Of a stretch of DNA of 46,027 nucleotides, positions 34,255 through 42,632 are shown piece after piece. The translations under genes were made by a program, and so were the position numbers. Below the pieces are notes generated by a model. It saw nothing but the letters and a program-made list of their open reading frames with translations. It made no database searches and was not told the origin of the DNA. Position 1 is the stretch's first letter. Each line of letters starts with the position of its first letter. Origin of the DNA: Opitutaceae bacterium (lineage in GTDB: Bacteria; Verrucomicrobiota; Verrucomicrobiia; Opitutales; Opitutaceae); the NCBI GenBank assembly GCA_028691845.1, contig JAQUYL010000022.1, positions 1-46,027 of the forward strand, given 5' to 3'.

Positions 34255-34665
34255 ATGCTGCAATCCCGGGTCCAGATCCAAGTCCGTTACGCCGAGACCG
34301 ACATGATGGGCATCGTCTACCACGGCAGTTATTTGCCCTGGTTCGAGGTCGGCCGCACCACCCTGCTCAAGGAAAACGGCGTCTCCTACCGGCAGCTCGA
34401 GAACGATGGTTACCACCTGCCGGTGCTCGAGGTTGGGATGAAATATCTCCGACCCGCCGTATACGACGATACTCTCCAGGTCGTGACGACCCTCAAGGAG
34501 TGTCCGGCACTGCGCATCCACCTCGACTACGAGATCTATCGCGGCGACGAACTACTCGTCACGGGTTTTACCAAGCACGCCTTCGTCAACCCCGCCGGCC
34601 ATCCCGTGCGCCCGCCCGCTTATTTCGTCCAGCGGATGAAGTCCCTTTTTGCCGCCCAAGGTTAG
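34255..34665 (+). CDS. 4HBT-family acyl-CoA/ACP thioesterase (YbgC-like)
   Basis: A 136-residue hotdog-fold thioesterase of the 4-hydroxybenzoyl-CoA type. VRYAETDMMGIVYHGSYLPWFEVGRTTLL contains the catalytic Asp region (Y-x-E-T-D-x-x-G-x-V-x-H), typical of YbgC and its relatives. It hydrolyses acyl-CoA or acyl-ACP. It starts 13 bases after the GT4 stop, so they are probably co-transcribed, and it could release or edit acyl chains for the nearby KS/ACP cassette. A GTG at 34243 is an alternative start. Its stop codon overlaps that of the convergent queG by two to four bases. Confidence 0.9.
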   Translation: MLQSRVQIQVRYAETDMMGIVYHGSYLPWFEVGRTTLLKENGVSYRQLENDGYHLPVLEVGMKYLRPAVYDDTLQVVTTLKECPALRIHLDYEIYRGDELLVTGFTKHAFVNPAGHPVRPPAYFVQRMKSLFAAQG

Positions 34666-35879
34666 GGCGCGCCGGAGCCGGCTGCATATTCCGCGTTCAC
34701 GCTTTCGTCGCGCTCGGCCTCCCGGGCGGCATGGAGCAGTTGGCCGGCCGCCGGATGGCCCGCGATTCGATACACCGCCCAGACCGCATGGGCCCGCACC
34801 AGCGGCGATTCATGCGCCGCCAGACGGACCAGCGGAGCCAGCAATTCGTGGAGCGGGCCCCCGCCGGCCGCCATGTTGCCAGCCACAACGCAGGCGTTGC
34901 GCTGGAGCCGCGCCAGCTTGAGCCGCTTGACCGGCGTCCGCCGGAAGACCTCGGCAAAACGCTCCGGCGTGAGCTCCAGAATCTCGCCCAGGCCCAGGGC
35001 CGCCAGATCGTGGCGTGCCGCCAGCAGCATCCGCCGGCCCTCGCGGGCAAAACGGTTCCACGGGCACACCTCCAGACAGGCATCGCAGCCGTAGATGCGA
35101 TCGCCGATGCCGGCACGCAGGTCGCGCGGCATGTGGCCTTTATTTTCGATCGTTTGATAGGAGATGCAGCGCCGCGCATCGACCACGCCCGGCCGCGGAA
35201 ACGCCCCCGTCGGGCACGCGTCGAGGCAGCGTCGGCACTTGCCGCAGCGCAACCCGACCGGCTCCTCCCCCCCTGCGGTGGATCGCTCGCTCCGGGACAA
35301 CGGTGCATCCGGTTCTATATCCACCCGCGTCAAAATCGCCGCCAGCAGAAGCCAGTTCCCATGCACCTGGGAAATCAACATGGCGTTCTTGCCTAGAAAA
35401 CCCAGGCCCGCCCGGGCCGCCCAACCACGCTCCAGTACGGGTCCGGTGTCCACGTAGTAGCGGTAAGCTCCACCATCCACGCCGAAAAACTCTTCGAGCA
35501 CCCTCCCCGCCGCGACGAGCGCCGGCTTGATCGTATCATGATAATCCTCATGGAGCGCGTAGCGCGCCCAAACCGGGTTTCCACCGAACGGGGCGTGCCG
35601 GACCGCGGCACTCCCGTTCCGTCGCGCCCCGGGTCGCTCCCTTCCTGCACTCCAATAATTGACCCCGAGAGCTATGACCGTTCTGACCCCCGGCAGCACC
35701 AGTGGCGGGCTGCTCCGCTTTTCAGCGGTCCGCGGCAGCCAATCCATCCCGGCATGATAACCGGCGGCAAGCCATGCGTGCAGAGCCCCGGCCGGCGGGT
35801 CTCCGGCGCAGGCGAAGCGCACCTCGTCAAAGCCCAGCGCCTGCAGCCGCCTTCGCAACTCTTCGCGCCGAGCCGGCAT
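34662..35879 (-). CDS. queG: Epoxyqueuosine reductase
   Basis: QueG reduces epoxyqueuosine to queuosine in the wobble position of tRNAs, using cobalamin and two [4Fe-4S] clusters. The 405-residue product has GYHAGMDWLPRTAEKRSSP, ALGVNYW, VDTGPVLERGWAARAGLGFLGKN and the two cluster motifs, CGKCRRCLDACP and GCDACLEVCPWN. The C-terminal 100 or so residues look like a HEAT-repeat extension (LVRLAAHESPLVRAHAVWAVYRIAG), as in standard QueG. It is in a minus-strand pair with aroK (2 bases apart). This is an ordinary housekeeping gene, and its other queuosine genes are not in the window. Confidence 0.95.
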   Translation of the reverse strand: MPARREELRRRLQALGFDEVRFACAGDPPAGALHAWLAAGYHAGMDWLPRTAEKRSSPPLVLPGVRTVIALGVNYWSAGRERPGARRNGSAAVRHAPFGGNPVWARYALHEDYHDTIKPALVAAGRVLEEFFGVDGGAYRYYVDTGPVLERGWAARAGLGFLGKNAMLISQVHGNWLLLAAILTRVDIEPDAPLSRSERSTAGGEEPVGLRCGKCRRCLDACPTGAFPRPGVVDARRCISYQTIENKGHMPRDLRAGIGDRIYGCDACLEVCPWNRFAREGRRMLLAARHDLAALGLGEILELTPERFAEVFRRTPVKRLKLARLQRNACVVAGNMAAGGGPLHELLAPLVRLAAHESPLVRAHAVWAVYRIAGHPAAGQLLHAAREAERDESVNAEYAAGSGAP

Positions 35880-35881
35880 TG

Positions 35882-36463
35882 CTACCCTCCTGATGTTTCC
35901 CGCCTTCCCGGTTCGGCGCCGCCTTGCGTCTTCGCCAATTCCCGAGCCTCGCGCTGGTAGATGCGCAGCACATGATCCACGATTTCCCGCAATGGCCGGG
36001 CGGCCGTCGACACAAGCGTGCCCGAACGCCGGTAGACTGCCTCGCGCTGCCCAAACAGTTCGCGAATCCGCTCCTCCCTGTTTTCGACATTGAGCAAGGG
36101 CCGGTGCTGGTGTCGCGATGTGCGTTCGAGGATCGTTTCCACCGGTGCGTAGAGACAGATGACGACGCCCTTCCCCTGCAGCAGCTCCAGTATGCCCGGT
36201 TGCGTCACCATGCCGCCGCCACAGGCCACCACCTGCCGCGTCGCAGGATGCCCGTGTTCGACAAATTCCCGTTCCATCTCCCGAAAGGCCGCCTCGCCCC
36301 GGGTGGCAAAGATCTCCGAAATCGCCCGTCCCTGAAGCTGTTCGATCTCGCGATCGCTGTCGAGGAAGGCAAATCCCAGCCGCTGGGCCGCATGCCGGCC
36401 GACGGTCGATTTACCCGTGCCCATGAAACCGACTAGATAAAGATTGGCTGCCGTTTCCTCCAT
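35882..36463 (-). CDS. aroK: Shikimate kinase
   Basis: AroK phosphorylates shikimate in chorismate synthesis, using ATP. The 193-residue P-loop kinase has LVGFMGTGKSTVGRHAA (Walker A), FLDSDREIEQLQGRAI (the D-x-D shikimate contact), RGEAAFREMEREFVEHG (FRxxE), VACGGGMV (shikimate GG) and RHQHRPLL (lid arginine). I chose the ATG at 36463 because it lies just before the P-loop strand. The frame continues upstream into the start of the threonine aldolase on the other strand, which is unlikely to be coding. Confidence 0.95.
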   Translation of the reverse strand: MEETAANLYLVGFMGTGKSTVGRHAAQRLGFAFLDSDREIEQLQGRAISEIFATRGEAAFREMEREFVEHGHPATRQVVACGGGMVTQPGILELLQGKGVVICLYAPVETILERTSRHQHRPLLNVENREERIRELFGQREAVYRRSGTLVSTAARPLREIVDHVLRIYQREARELAKTQGGAEPGRRETSGG

Positions 36464-36584
36464 CGTCGCCCAGCGATATCCGGTCTGAGGACGGGCGCAA
36501 GCGCAGGTTGCGTTCCGGTCCACGCCCGAACCGATGACGCACTTCGCGCTGTTCTTGCCCGCGCCGTGCCGCCACGCTGGCGCC

Positions 36585-37664
36585 ATGAGCGACCCCATCC
36601 GCCACCATTACCATTTCGCCAGCGACAACACCTCCGGCATCGCCCCCGAAGCTTGGGCCGCGCTCGCCGACGCCAATGCCGACCGCGTGCCGTCCTACGG
36701 CAACGATGAATGGACCCGCCGCGCCTGCGACCTCATCCGCGAGGTGTTCGAGAAACCCGATGCCGAGATCTTTTTTGTCTTCAACGGCACCGCCGCCAAT
36801 TCACTCGCCATCTCCTCGCTCTGCCAGAGCTACCATAGCGTGATCTGCCACGATTATGCCCACGTGGAGACCGACGAATGCGGCGCGCCTGAGTTTTTTT
36901 CCAACGGCACCAAGATTCTCGTTGCCCCGGGACCAAACGGCAAACTCCAACCCGACGCCGTCGAGCACCTTATCCTCAAGCGCACCGACATTCATTATCC
37001 GAAACCACGCGTGCTTTCGCTCACCCAATCCACCGAATGGGGCACGGTCTACACCCAGGATGAAATACGGGCGCTCACGGCAGTCGCCAAGCGCCACGGA
37101 CTCGCCGTGCACATGGATGGCGCCCGCTTCGCCAACGCCGTCGCCGCCCTTCAGGCGCGGACCGGCGTGCGGCCGGCGGACCTCACCTGGCGCGCGGGCG
37201 TCGACGTGCTCAGCTTCGGCGGCACGAAAAACGGCATGACCACCACCGAGGCCGTGGTGTTCTTCAATCCGCTGCTCGCCTGCGAGTTCGACTACCGGTG
37301 CAAGCAGGCCGGACAGCTCGCCTCCAAGATGCGCTATCACGGCGCCCAGTGGACCGGCATGCTGCAGGATGGCGCCTGGTTGCGCCATGCCGCGCACGCC
37401 AACCGCATGACGCAAAAACTTGCCGCCGCGCTTCGCCAGCTCCCGGCAGTCAGGATCCTCGTCGAACCGGAAGTGAACGCCCTCTTTGCCGAACTGCCGG
37501 CGGCGGCGGCCGCGGCGCTGCACAAGCGCGGCTGGCATTTCTACAGCTTCATCGGCGCGCACGGCTACCGGCTTATGTGCTCATGGGACACCCGCGACGA
37601 AGACCTCCACCTCTTCCTCGCGGACCTCAAGACGGCACTCGCATCCGTTTCCCCCGCCTGCTGA
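36585..37664 (+). CDS. Low-specificity L-threonine aldolase
   Basis: A PLP enzyme of the beta-eliminating lyase group that cleaves L-threonine or allo-threonine to glycine and acetaldehyde. The 359-residue product has FASDNTSGIAPEAW, FVFNGTAANSLAISSL, VICHDYAHVETDECGAPEF, HMDGARFANAVAAL and the PLP-lysine motif SFGGTKNGMTTTEAV. These are all typical of LtaE-like proteins. It is divergent from aroK, with 121 bases between their starts. The ATG at 36585 matches the family start, with the frame open upstream to 36534. glyA, the other glycine-forming gene, lies 7 kb downstream but not in the same operon. Confidence 0.92.
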   Translation: MSDPIRHHYHFASDNTSGIAPEAWAALADANADRVPSYGNDEWTRRACDLIREVFEKPDAEIFFVFNGTAANSLAISSLCQSYHSVICHDYAHVETDECGAPEFFSNGTKILVAPGPNGKLQPDAVEHLILKRTDIHYPKPRVLSLTQSTEWGTVYTQDEIRALTAVAKRHGLAVHMDGARFANAVAALQARTGVRPADLTWRAGVDVLSFGGTKNGMTTTEAVVFFNPLLACEFDYRCKQAGQLASKMRYHGAQWTGMLQDGAWLRHAAHANRMTQKLAAALRQLPAVRILVEPEVNALFAELPAAAAAALHKRGWHFYSFIGAHGYRLMCSWDTRDEDLHLFLADLKTALASVSPAC

Positions 37665-37833
37665 CGTTTGGTCGAATTTGCCATCAGCTGCGGGACACCC
37701 CGGGAGGCGGGCTCTTCCCCGGGGATTCTCGGCATGGTTTGCATCGCCCCGCCGCTCGTGCGGAGCGGTTACGACTGGCGGCCCAATCAATGGGGAAGAT
37801 CTTCGGCATGTTGCGCCAAATGCATCAGCCTTC

Positions 37834-37865
37834 AACAAAAACGCCCTCCTGGACGGGAGGGCGTT
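37834..37865 (-). terminator. Intrinsic terminator of the FKBP gene
   Basis: A perfect 10-bp stem (AACGCCCTCC with GGAGGGCGTT, 37840-37849 and 37856-37865) closes a 6-base loop. On the minus strand it is followed by TTT-G-TT. It lies 31 bases past the stop of the peptidyl-prolyl isomerase. On the plus strand no T-run follows, so it serves the minus strand. Confidence 0.85.
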
Positions 37866-37896
37866 GCGATAAAAAATGTTGCGAAACAGACGCCGA

Positions 37897-38727
37897 TCAC
37901 TTGCCGGCGGGCACACTCGCGCCAGCCTTGGGCGTGTCCTTCACATCGAGCAGTTCGACATCGAAGATGAGGGTCGAAGCCGGGGGAATCCCCTGCTGGC
38001 CTTCGTCCCCATAGGCCAGGTGCGGAGGAAGGTACAGGCGGGCTTTGGTGCCCTTGCTCAGTTTCTGCATGCCTTCGATCCAGCCGGGAATCGCCTCGCC
38101 TTCGCGAAGCGGCATCTCGATCGGTTGACCGCGCTGCACGGAACTGTCGAACACCTGATCGTTGAGCAGCTTGCCCGTGTAATGAACCACCACGGTCTGG
38201 CCGAGCGCGGGCGCCGGGCCGCTGCCTTTTTGCAGGATCTCGTAACGCAACCCGGTCGGCGTCTCCACGACATTCTTGTTTTCCTTCAGCTTGGTGAAAA
38301 ACGCCGCAGCTTCCGCCAGGCTTTTCTGTTTGATCTTGGCAGTGTAGACTTCGTTCTTGGCTTGCAGCATCTTGTCGATGACGGGTCCGATTTTTTCGAC
38401 ATCGTAGGGTGCCGGCTTGCCGCTGGCGGCGGCACGGATCCCCTTGATGATGTTCTCGACATCGCTGGCGGAAAATCCGAGTTCGACGAGTCCCAACCGG
38501 CCGCCCATGAACCAGCCGAAAGTCTCCATGATCTGGGCCTCCGTGTATTGCGGCGTAGACGAAGCAGCGGGTGCCGCTGCGGCCAGCGTCGGGGTGCCTG
38601 GAGCCGGATTGCCGGACTTCTGGCTGTCGATGTTGGGAACACTGAATTTGACCGGCTCTTCAGCCGAGACGGCGATACACAGGCTCGCTGCGGCAAGGCC
38701 GGCACTGAGTTTGGCGATGAGTTTCAT
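37897..38727 (-). CDS. Exported FKBP-type peptidyl-prolyl cis-trans isomerase
   Basis: A 276-residue periplasmic isomerase of the Mip/FkpA type that speeds proline isomerisation in envelope proteins. Residues 1-22 are a Sec signal peptide (KLIAKLSAGLAAASLCIAVSA). The N-terminal helical dimerisation domain spans about residues 60-150 (AQIMETFGWFMGGRLGL and onward). The FKBP core starts near TPTGLRYEIL and has VVVHYTGKLLNDQVFDSS, GEAIPGWIEGMQKLSKG and LPPHLAYGDEGQQGIPPAS, with the drug-pocket residues conserved. It is a single gene with its own terminator, and a weak AGGAC ribosome site lies upstream of the ATG. Confidence 0.93.
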   Translation of the reverse strand: MKLIAKLSAGLAAASLCIAVSAEEPVKFSVPNIDSQKSGNPAPGTPTLAAAAPAASSTPQYTEAQIMETFGWFMGGRLGLVELGFSASDVENIIKGIRAAASGKPAPYDVEKIGPVIDKMLQAKNEVYTAKIKQKSLAEAAAFFTKLKENKNVVETPTGLRYEILQKGSGPAPALGQTVVVHYTGKLLNDQVFDSSVQRGQPIEMPLREGEAIPGWIEGMQKLSKGTKARLYLPPHLAYGDEGQQGIPPASTLIFDVELLDVKDTPKAGASVPAGK

Positions 38728-38872
38728 AAAAATGTTGTCCTGTTAGGATACGGCCCGGGCGGGGAAATACCGTGAAAGGCCGGACGTTGAGGGTCGCTTC
38801 GGAAAAATCAATCCCATAGGCGGCGCGATTATTCCTGGCCAACCGCAGCTGCCTGACAAAGGCGGGCTTGTC

Positions 38873-40840
38873 ATGAGTCGCCAACCCCCCACGTTAGCTT
38901 ATACCATGAATGCTTCGCAGTTCTGGCACGGTACTGACGGACAGATCCTTACGGTAAAAAACAAACCTGGCAGCCCCCGCATCGTTTCGCTGACCCTGGC
39001 CTTTTGGCCGCGGCATCCCGCGGAAATGGACTTTCTCAAAGGCAACCTGGATCAGATCCACTTCACGGAACGCAGCACCCTCGCCCGCATCGGGATCGAC
39101 ATCACCAGTCGCAGGCCGCCCATCGTCGACAACAATCGGCTTCTTTTGGAGGCCGAGGCGTTCATCTTCGACTCGAGCTTCCCGACCGCCGCCTACTTCA
39201 AGAAGCTGCTGCGCCCCGGCATACCCGTCGGCCGTCTTTACTACGCCCCCAATGTGGCCAAGCTCACCACCGACGAGATCTGGCACGCCCTCAAGGAAAA
39301 CCGCCTCAAACTGCCCAACACCATATCGATCGACCGTCTCGGCCGGGTCTATCTCACCCCGCATCGCGTCCGCTACACCCTCAACCCCAGGCTGGCACGC
39401 CCTGAATTTGAGCGTCTCGTCCACGACGATGCCGCCCGCAACTACCTCGACAAGGTGCAGGTCCGCCATGAGACGGACATCCTCTCCATCCCTCCTCAAT
39501 CCGGGATCCTTACCATCTGTTCGATGTACCTCAAGGAGCACTTCGTCGTCCTCAACCGCGGCGAGGACAATTTCGGCATCCACACCGGCGCCGTGCTGCT
39601 TGATCCCATCAAGACTTTCGGTACCAACATCATGCTGGAAATTTATAATTCGAGCGACCAGCCGGTGGTAAACCCGGTCGTGTCGGTCGAGGTCTTTCGT
39701 GCGCCTCCAGCCGAGGACACCGCGGTCCGATCGCTTGAGCGCAAACGCCGGCGCCTTTTCGCGACCGCGACTGCGGCTTACAAATGCCTGGCCGAGACTC
39801 CGGCTGAAAGCGTACCCGAGGTGCGCCCCAAAATCAGCGTCTCCGTCAAGGGTCAAAGCGCGGTCATGGAGAACCGCTCCCTGTTCGACAACTTTGACGA
39901 ACTTAAAGCAGGCCTGGCGAAAACCGGCGGGGCTGGATCGGCCAAGCTCGGTGCCGCCTGCGGCTATCGCACGATGCTCCAGGCGCTCGCCCATGCGCCC
40001 GCCAACGCCGACACGCTGCTCATCGATTATTTCCCCAACCTCCTCGAGCATATCGAGCTCCTCACCCGCCTGGAGAAGCTCAAGCTCCGGCGCATCATCT
40101 TCCGCAAGCCCTCCCGGACCCACGGATTCTTCCTTTCCTGGAATGCCCACTCGAGGATCGATCAGTATCACAGCATGGGTGTCGACCTCTACTGGTTCAA
40201 CGAATCGATCGGCGACCTCTACTATCACACCTATAAAAAAGGCCAGGGTTTCTTCCTCCGCGAGGAGCTGGCCAGGAAGTTTGAGCAGTCGACCATCCTC
40301 GCGTTCTATGGTTCGGCCTACAACGTGGGCGCGGCGGACGAGGAGCGCATTGCGAGCCTCATCGACCGGCTCACCGACTTCGTCGGCCCGCAGGTCGGCA
40401 TCCTCACCGGCGGCGGCGGCGGCGTCATGCGCCTCGCCACGGATGCCGCCCGCAGAAAGGGCGCCCTCACTGGCGCCTGCTTCCTCGAACTCGAGGCGCA
40501 GCCCCCCGAACTCGGCGTCGATTTCTTCAACACCTTCCAGGAAACCTCGCGCCATTTCCGTCAAAAATGGTTCGAGGTCGCCGATTTCTGCATCTTCAAC
40601 GTCGGCGGCGTCGGCACGCTCGAGGAGATAGGCATCGAGCTCTGCAACCTCAAGCTCGGCATCCGCCCACGCGCTCCCTATGTTTTCTACGGCGCCGGCT
40701 TCTGGAGCGACCTCAAGAAGCAGCTCAACTCGCTCTTCAAGGAGAAGCGCGCCCCCGCCTGGATGGCCGACTACATCCTCTTCACCGAGGACCCCGCCGA
40801 AGTCGTCGCCTTCTACCGCAAGGCCCTGCAGGTGCTGTGA
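38873..40840 (+). CDS. LOG-family (lysine-decarboxylase-like) protein with large N-terminal region
   Basis: A 655-residue protein. The last 200 or so residues form a Rossmann-like LOG domain: TILAFYGSAYNVGAADEERIA, GILTGGGGGVMRLATDAARRKG and NVGGVGTLEEIGIELCNLKLG. LOG enzymes (PF03641) are cytokinin-type nucleotide phosphoribohydrolases with a P-G-G-x-G-T-x-x-E motif; here the proline is Val (VGGVGTLEE). The first 450 residues are unknown to me, have no signal peptide or membrane segment, and include blocks such as TICSMYLKEHFVVLNRGEDN. Normal LOG proteins are 180-250 residues, so this is a large composite. The ATG at 38873 has a GGCGGG ahead of it; an ATG at 38906 is an alternative start. 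Confidence 0.7.
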   Translation: MSRQPPTLAYTMNASQFWHGTDGQILTVKNKPGSPRIVSLTLAFWPRHPAEMDFLKGNLDQIHFTERSTLARIGIDITSRRPPIVDNNRLLLEAEAFIFDSSFPTAAYFKKLLRPGIPVGRLYYAPNVAKLTTDEIWHALKENRLKLPNTISIDRLGRVYLTPHRVRYTLNPRLARPEFERLVHDDAARNYLDKVQVRHETDILSIPPQSGILTICSMYLKEHFVVLNRGEDNFGIHTGAVLLDPIKTFGTNIMLEIYNSSDQPVVNPVVSVEVFRAPPAEDTAVRSLERKRRRLFATATAAYKCLAETPAESVPEVRPKISVSVKGQSAVMENRSLFDNFDELKAGLAKTGGAGSAKLGAACGYRTMLQALAHAPANADTLLIDYFPNLLEHIELLTRLEKLKLRRIIFRKPSRTHGFFLSWNAHSRIDQYHSMGVDLYWFNESIGDLYYHTYKKGQGFFLREELARKFEQSTILAFYGSAYNVGAADEERIASLIDRLTDFVGPQVGILTGGGGGVMRLATDAARRKGALTGACFLELEAQPPELGVDFFNTFQETSRHFRQKWFEVADFCIFNVGGVGTLEEIGIELCNLKLGIRPRAPYVFYGAGFWSDLKKQLNSLFKEKRAPAWMADYILFTEDPAEVVAFYRKALQVL

Positions 40841-41336
40841 GCGGCAGCGCAGCCGCGACGTACCAACTGACTCGAGGCTATCCGAAAACCAAGATTCGGA
40901 GTCCGGTGGAGGGCGCTGCTCCGTCAACGCCGTGTGGAAATTCGGCGCCCTCGGCTTCAACCAAGAGCATATTAAGCAATTCCGTGGCCGTTTCGATCCG
41001 TCTGCCCGCGGATCGAGGTAGGGCGCGACCGCTGGGCGCGCCGAGTGATAATTCGCGGCCGGCCCAGCGGTCCGGCCCTACCGGGCCACCCGGAGCCGGC
41101 TACCTATTAATCTAAAATGCTCTAAATCTCCGACCTGAACTTTCAGCCGTCTGCCTCCCACCTCAACTCTCCAGCCTTGCCCGGCTTGGCGCCTTGGCGT
41201 GAGCAGGGTCGGCCATAGGCCACGCCGCATCCCGCCGCAGGATTTTTGGTTCGACCTCCGCCCCTCGACTTTCGACCTTCGGCTTTCGCCTTTCGTCTTC
41301 CTCTCTTCCTCTCTTCCCGCTTCTCCAGTTTCTCCC
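40841..41336. other. Intergenic region upstream of purD
   Basis: About 500 bases without a supportable gene. It contains a large palindrome (41017-41082), the CTTGGCGCCTTGGCGTGAG repeat (about 41188-41206) and a long pyrimidine-rich tract (about 41260-41350) made of CTTTCG/CTTCCTCT-like units leading into the purD start. The open frame that covers the tract gives a low-complexity peptide and is not believable. Confidence 0.5.
41017..41082. repeat. REP/MITE-like palindrome upstream of purD
   Basis: The left arm GGTAGGGCGCGACCGCTGGG and its continuation to about 41044 pair with the right arm from about 41055 (ending GGTCCGGCCCTACC at 41082). The two arms differ mainly where CG and GC dinucleotides are swapped. 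The loop is about 10 bases. It is a likely repetitive extragenic palindrome, distinct in sequence from the one at 27451-27511. Confidence 0.65.
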
Positions 41337-42632
41337 GTGTCTTCCTCTCTTCCTCACTCCGTCCTCGTCGTCGGCTCCGGCGGCCGCGAACACGCCCTCG
41401 TCAAGGCCCTCGCCGCCTCGCCCACGAAGCCGCGCCTGCTCTGCGCGCCCGGCAACGCCGGCATTGCGCAGGACGCCTCGTGCTTTCCAGTCGCGGCCGA
41501 CAACATCGCCGGCCTCGTCGCCATCGCCCAGCGCGAGAAGGTCGAATTCGTCGTCGTCGGCCCCGAGGTGCCGCTCTCGCTTGGTCTCGTCGATGCGTTG
41601 GGCAAGGCCGGCATTCCCGCCTACGGACCGAAAGCCGACGGCGCGCGCCTCGAGGCCTCCAAGATTTTCACGAAACAGCTCCTGTTGAAGCACAACATTC
41701 CCACCGCCCCAGCAGCGTTCTTTACGGAAACCGCCCCGGCGCTGGACTACGTACGGCAGCGCGGCGCGCCGATCGTCATCAAGGCCGACGGTCTCGCCGC
41801 CGGCAAGGGCGTGATCGTCGCCATGACCCTCACCGAGGCCGAGGCGGCCGTCCGCGACATGCTCGAAGGCGGCAGGTTCGGCGCCAGCGGCCGGCAGATC
41901 CTCGTCGAAGACTGCCTCGCCGGCGAGGAAACCTCGCTCCTTGTGATCGTGTCCGGCCGGGACTATGTCATCCTGCCCGTCTCGCAGGACCACAAGCGAG
42001 TCGGCGACGGCGATACCGGACCCAACACCGGCGGCATGGGCGCGTATTCGCCTGCCGATGTGGTCACGCCCGGTATGCTGGTACGCATCGAACGCGAGAT
42101 CGTGCGCCCGTCGGTCGACGCCATCGCCGCCGAGGGCATCGATTTCCGCGGCACGCTCTTCATCGGCATCATGCTCACCGCCGCCGGCCCGAGCGTGCTG
42201 GAGTACAACACCCGTTTCGGTGACCCCGAGACGCAGGTCGTGCTCCCGCGCCTCGCTTCTGACGTGCTGGCGCTGCTCTGGGCTGCGACCCGCGGCGAAC
42301 TCGGCGGCTTCAGGCTGGAGGTCCGGCCCGACTACGCCGTCTGCGTGGTCATCGCCGCGAAGGGTTATCCCAACTCGTATCCCAAGGGCGACGTCATCTC
42401 TTTCCCTCCCTCTTCCAACCTCCCACCTTCTACCTTCATTTATCACGCCGGCACCGCGAGGAACGCCGCCGGGCAGTTCACGACCAACGGCGGCCGCGTG
42501 CTCGGCGTGACGGCGCTCGGGCCGACCTTGCACGAGGCCGCGGCCCGCGCCTACCGCGCCTGCGACCAGATCGGCTGCGCCACGAAATATTTCCGGCGCG
42601 ACATCGGCGCCCGTCAGCTCAATCGGAAATGA
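41337..42632 (+). CDS. purD: Phosphoribosylamine-glycine ligase
   Basis: PurD (GARS) joins glycine to phosphoribosylamine in the second step of purine synthesis. The 431-residue ATP-grasp enzyme has SVLVVGSGGREHALVKAL, VVVGPEVPLSLGLVDAL, VIKADGLAAGKGVIVAMT, QDHKRVGDGDTGPNTGGMGAYSP, GTLFIGIMLTAAGPSVLEYN and RFGDPETQVVLP, all conserved. The GTG at 41337 is the best start; the longer frame upstream is pyrimidine-rich repeat. A CT-rich segment encodes SFPPSSNLPPSTF (about 42400-42440), a usually variable loop. The next gene overlaps its stop by 4 bases. The neighbouring glyA supplies the substrate glycine. Confidence 0.96.
   Translation: MSSSLPHSVLVVGSGGREHALVKALAASPTKPRLLCAPGNAGIAQDASCFPVAADNIAGLVAIAQREKVEFVVVGPEVPLSLGLVDALGKAGIPAYGPKADGARLEASKIFTKQLLLKHNIPTAPAAFFTETAPALDYVRQRGAPIVIKADGLAAGKGVIVAMTLTEAEAAVRDMLEGGRFGASGRQILVEDCLAGEETSLLVIVSGRDYVILPVSQDHKRVGDGDTGPNTGGMGAYSPADVVTPGMLVRIEREIVRPSVDAIAAEGIDFRGTLFIGIMLTAAGPSVLEYNTRFGDPETQVVLPRLASDVLALLWAATRGELGGFRLEVRPDYAVCVVIAAKGYPNSYPKGDVISFPPSSNLPPSTFIYHAGTARNAAGQFTTNGGRVLGVTALGPTLHEAAARAYRACDQIGCATKYFRRDIGARQLNRK

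Noticed and set aside
38894..40960. 688-residue minus-strand frame
   Set aside because: It is antisense to the LOG-domain protein, and no family motif is seen.
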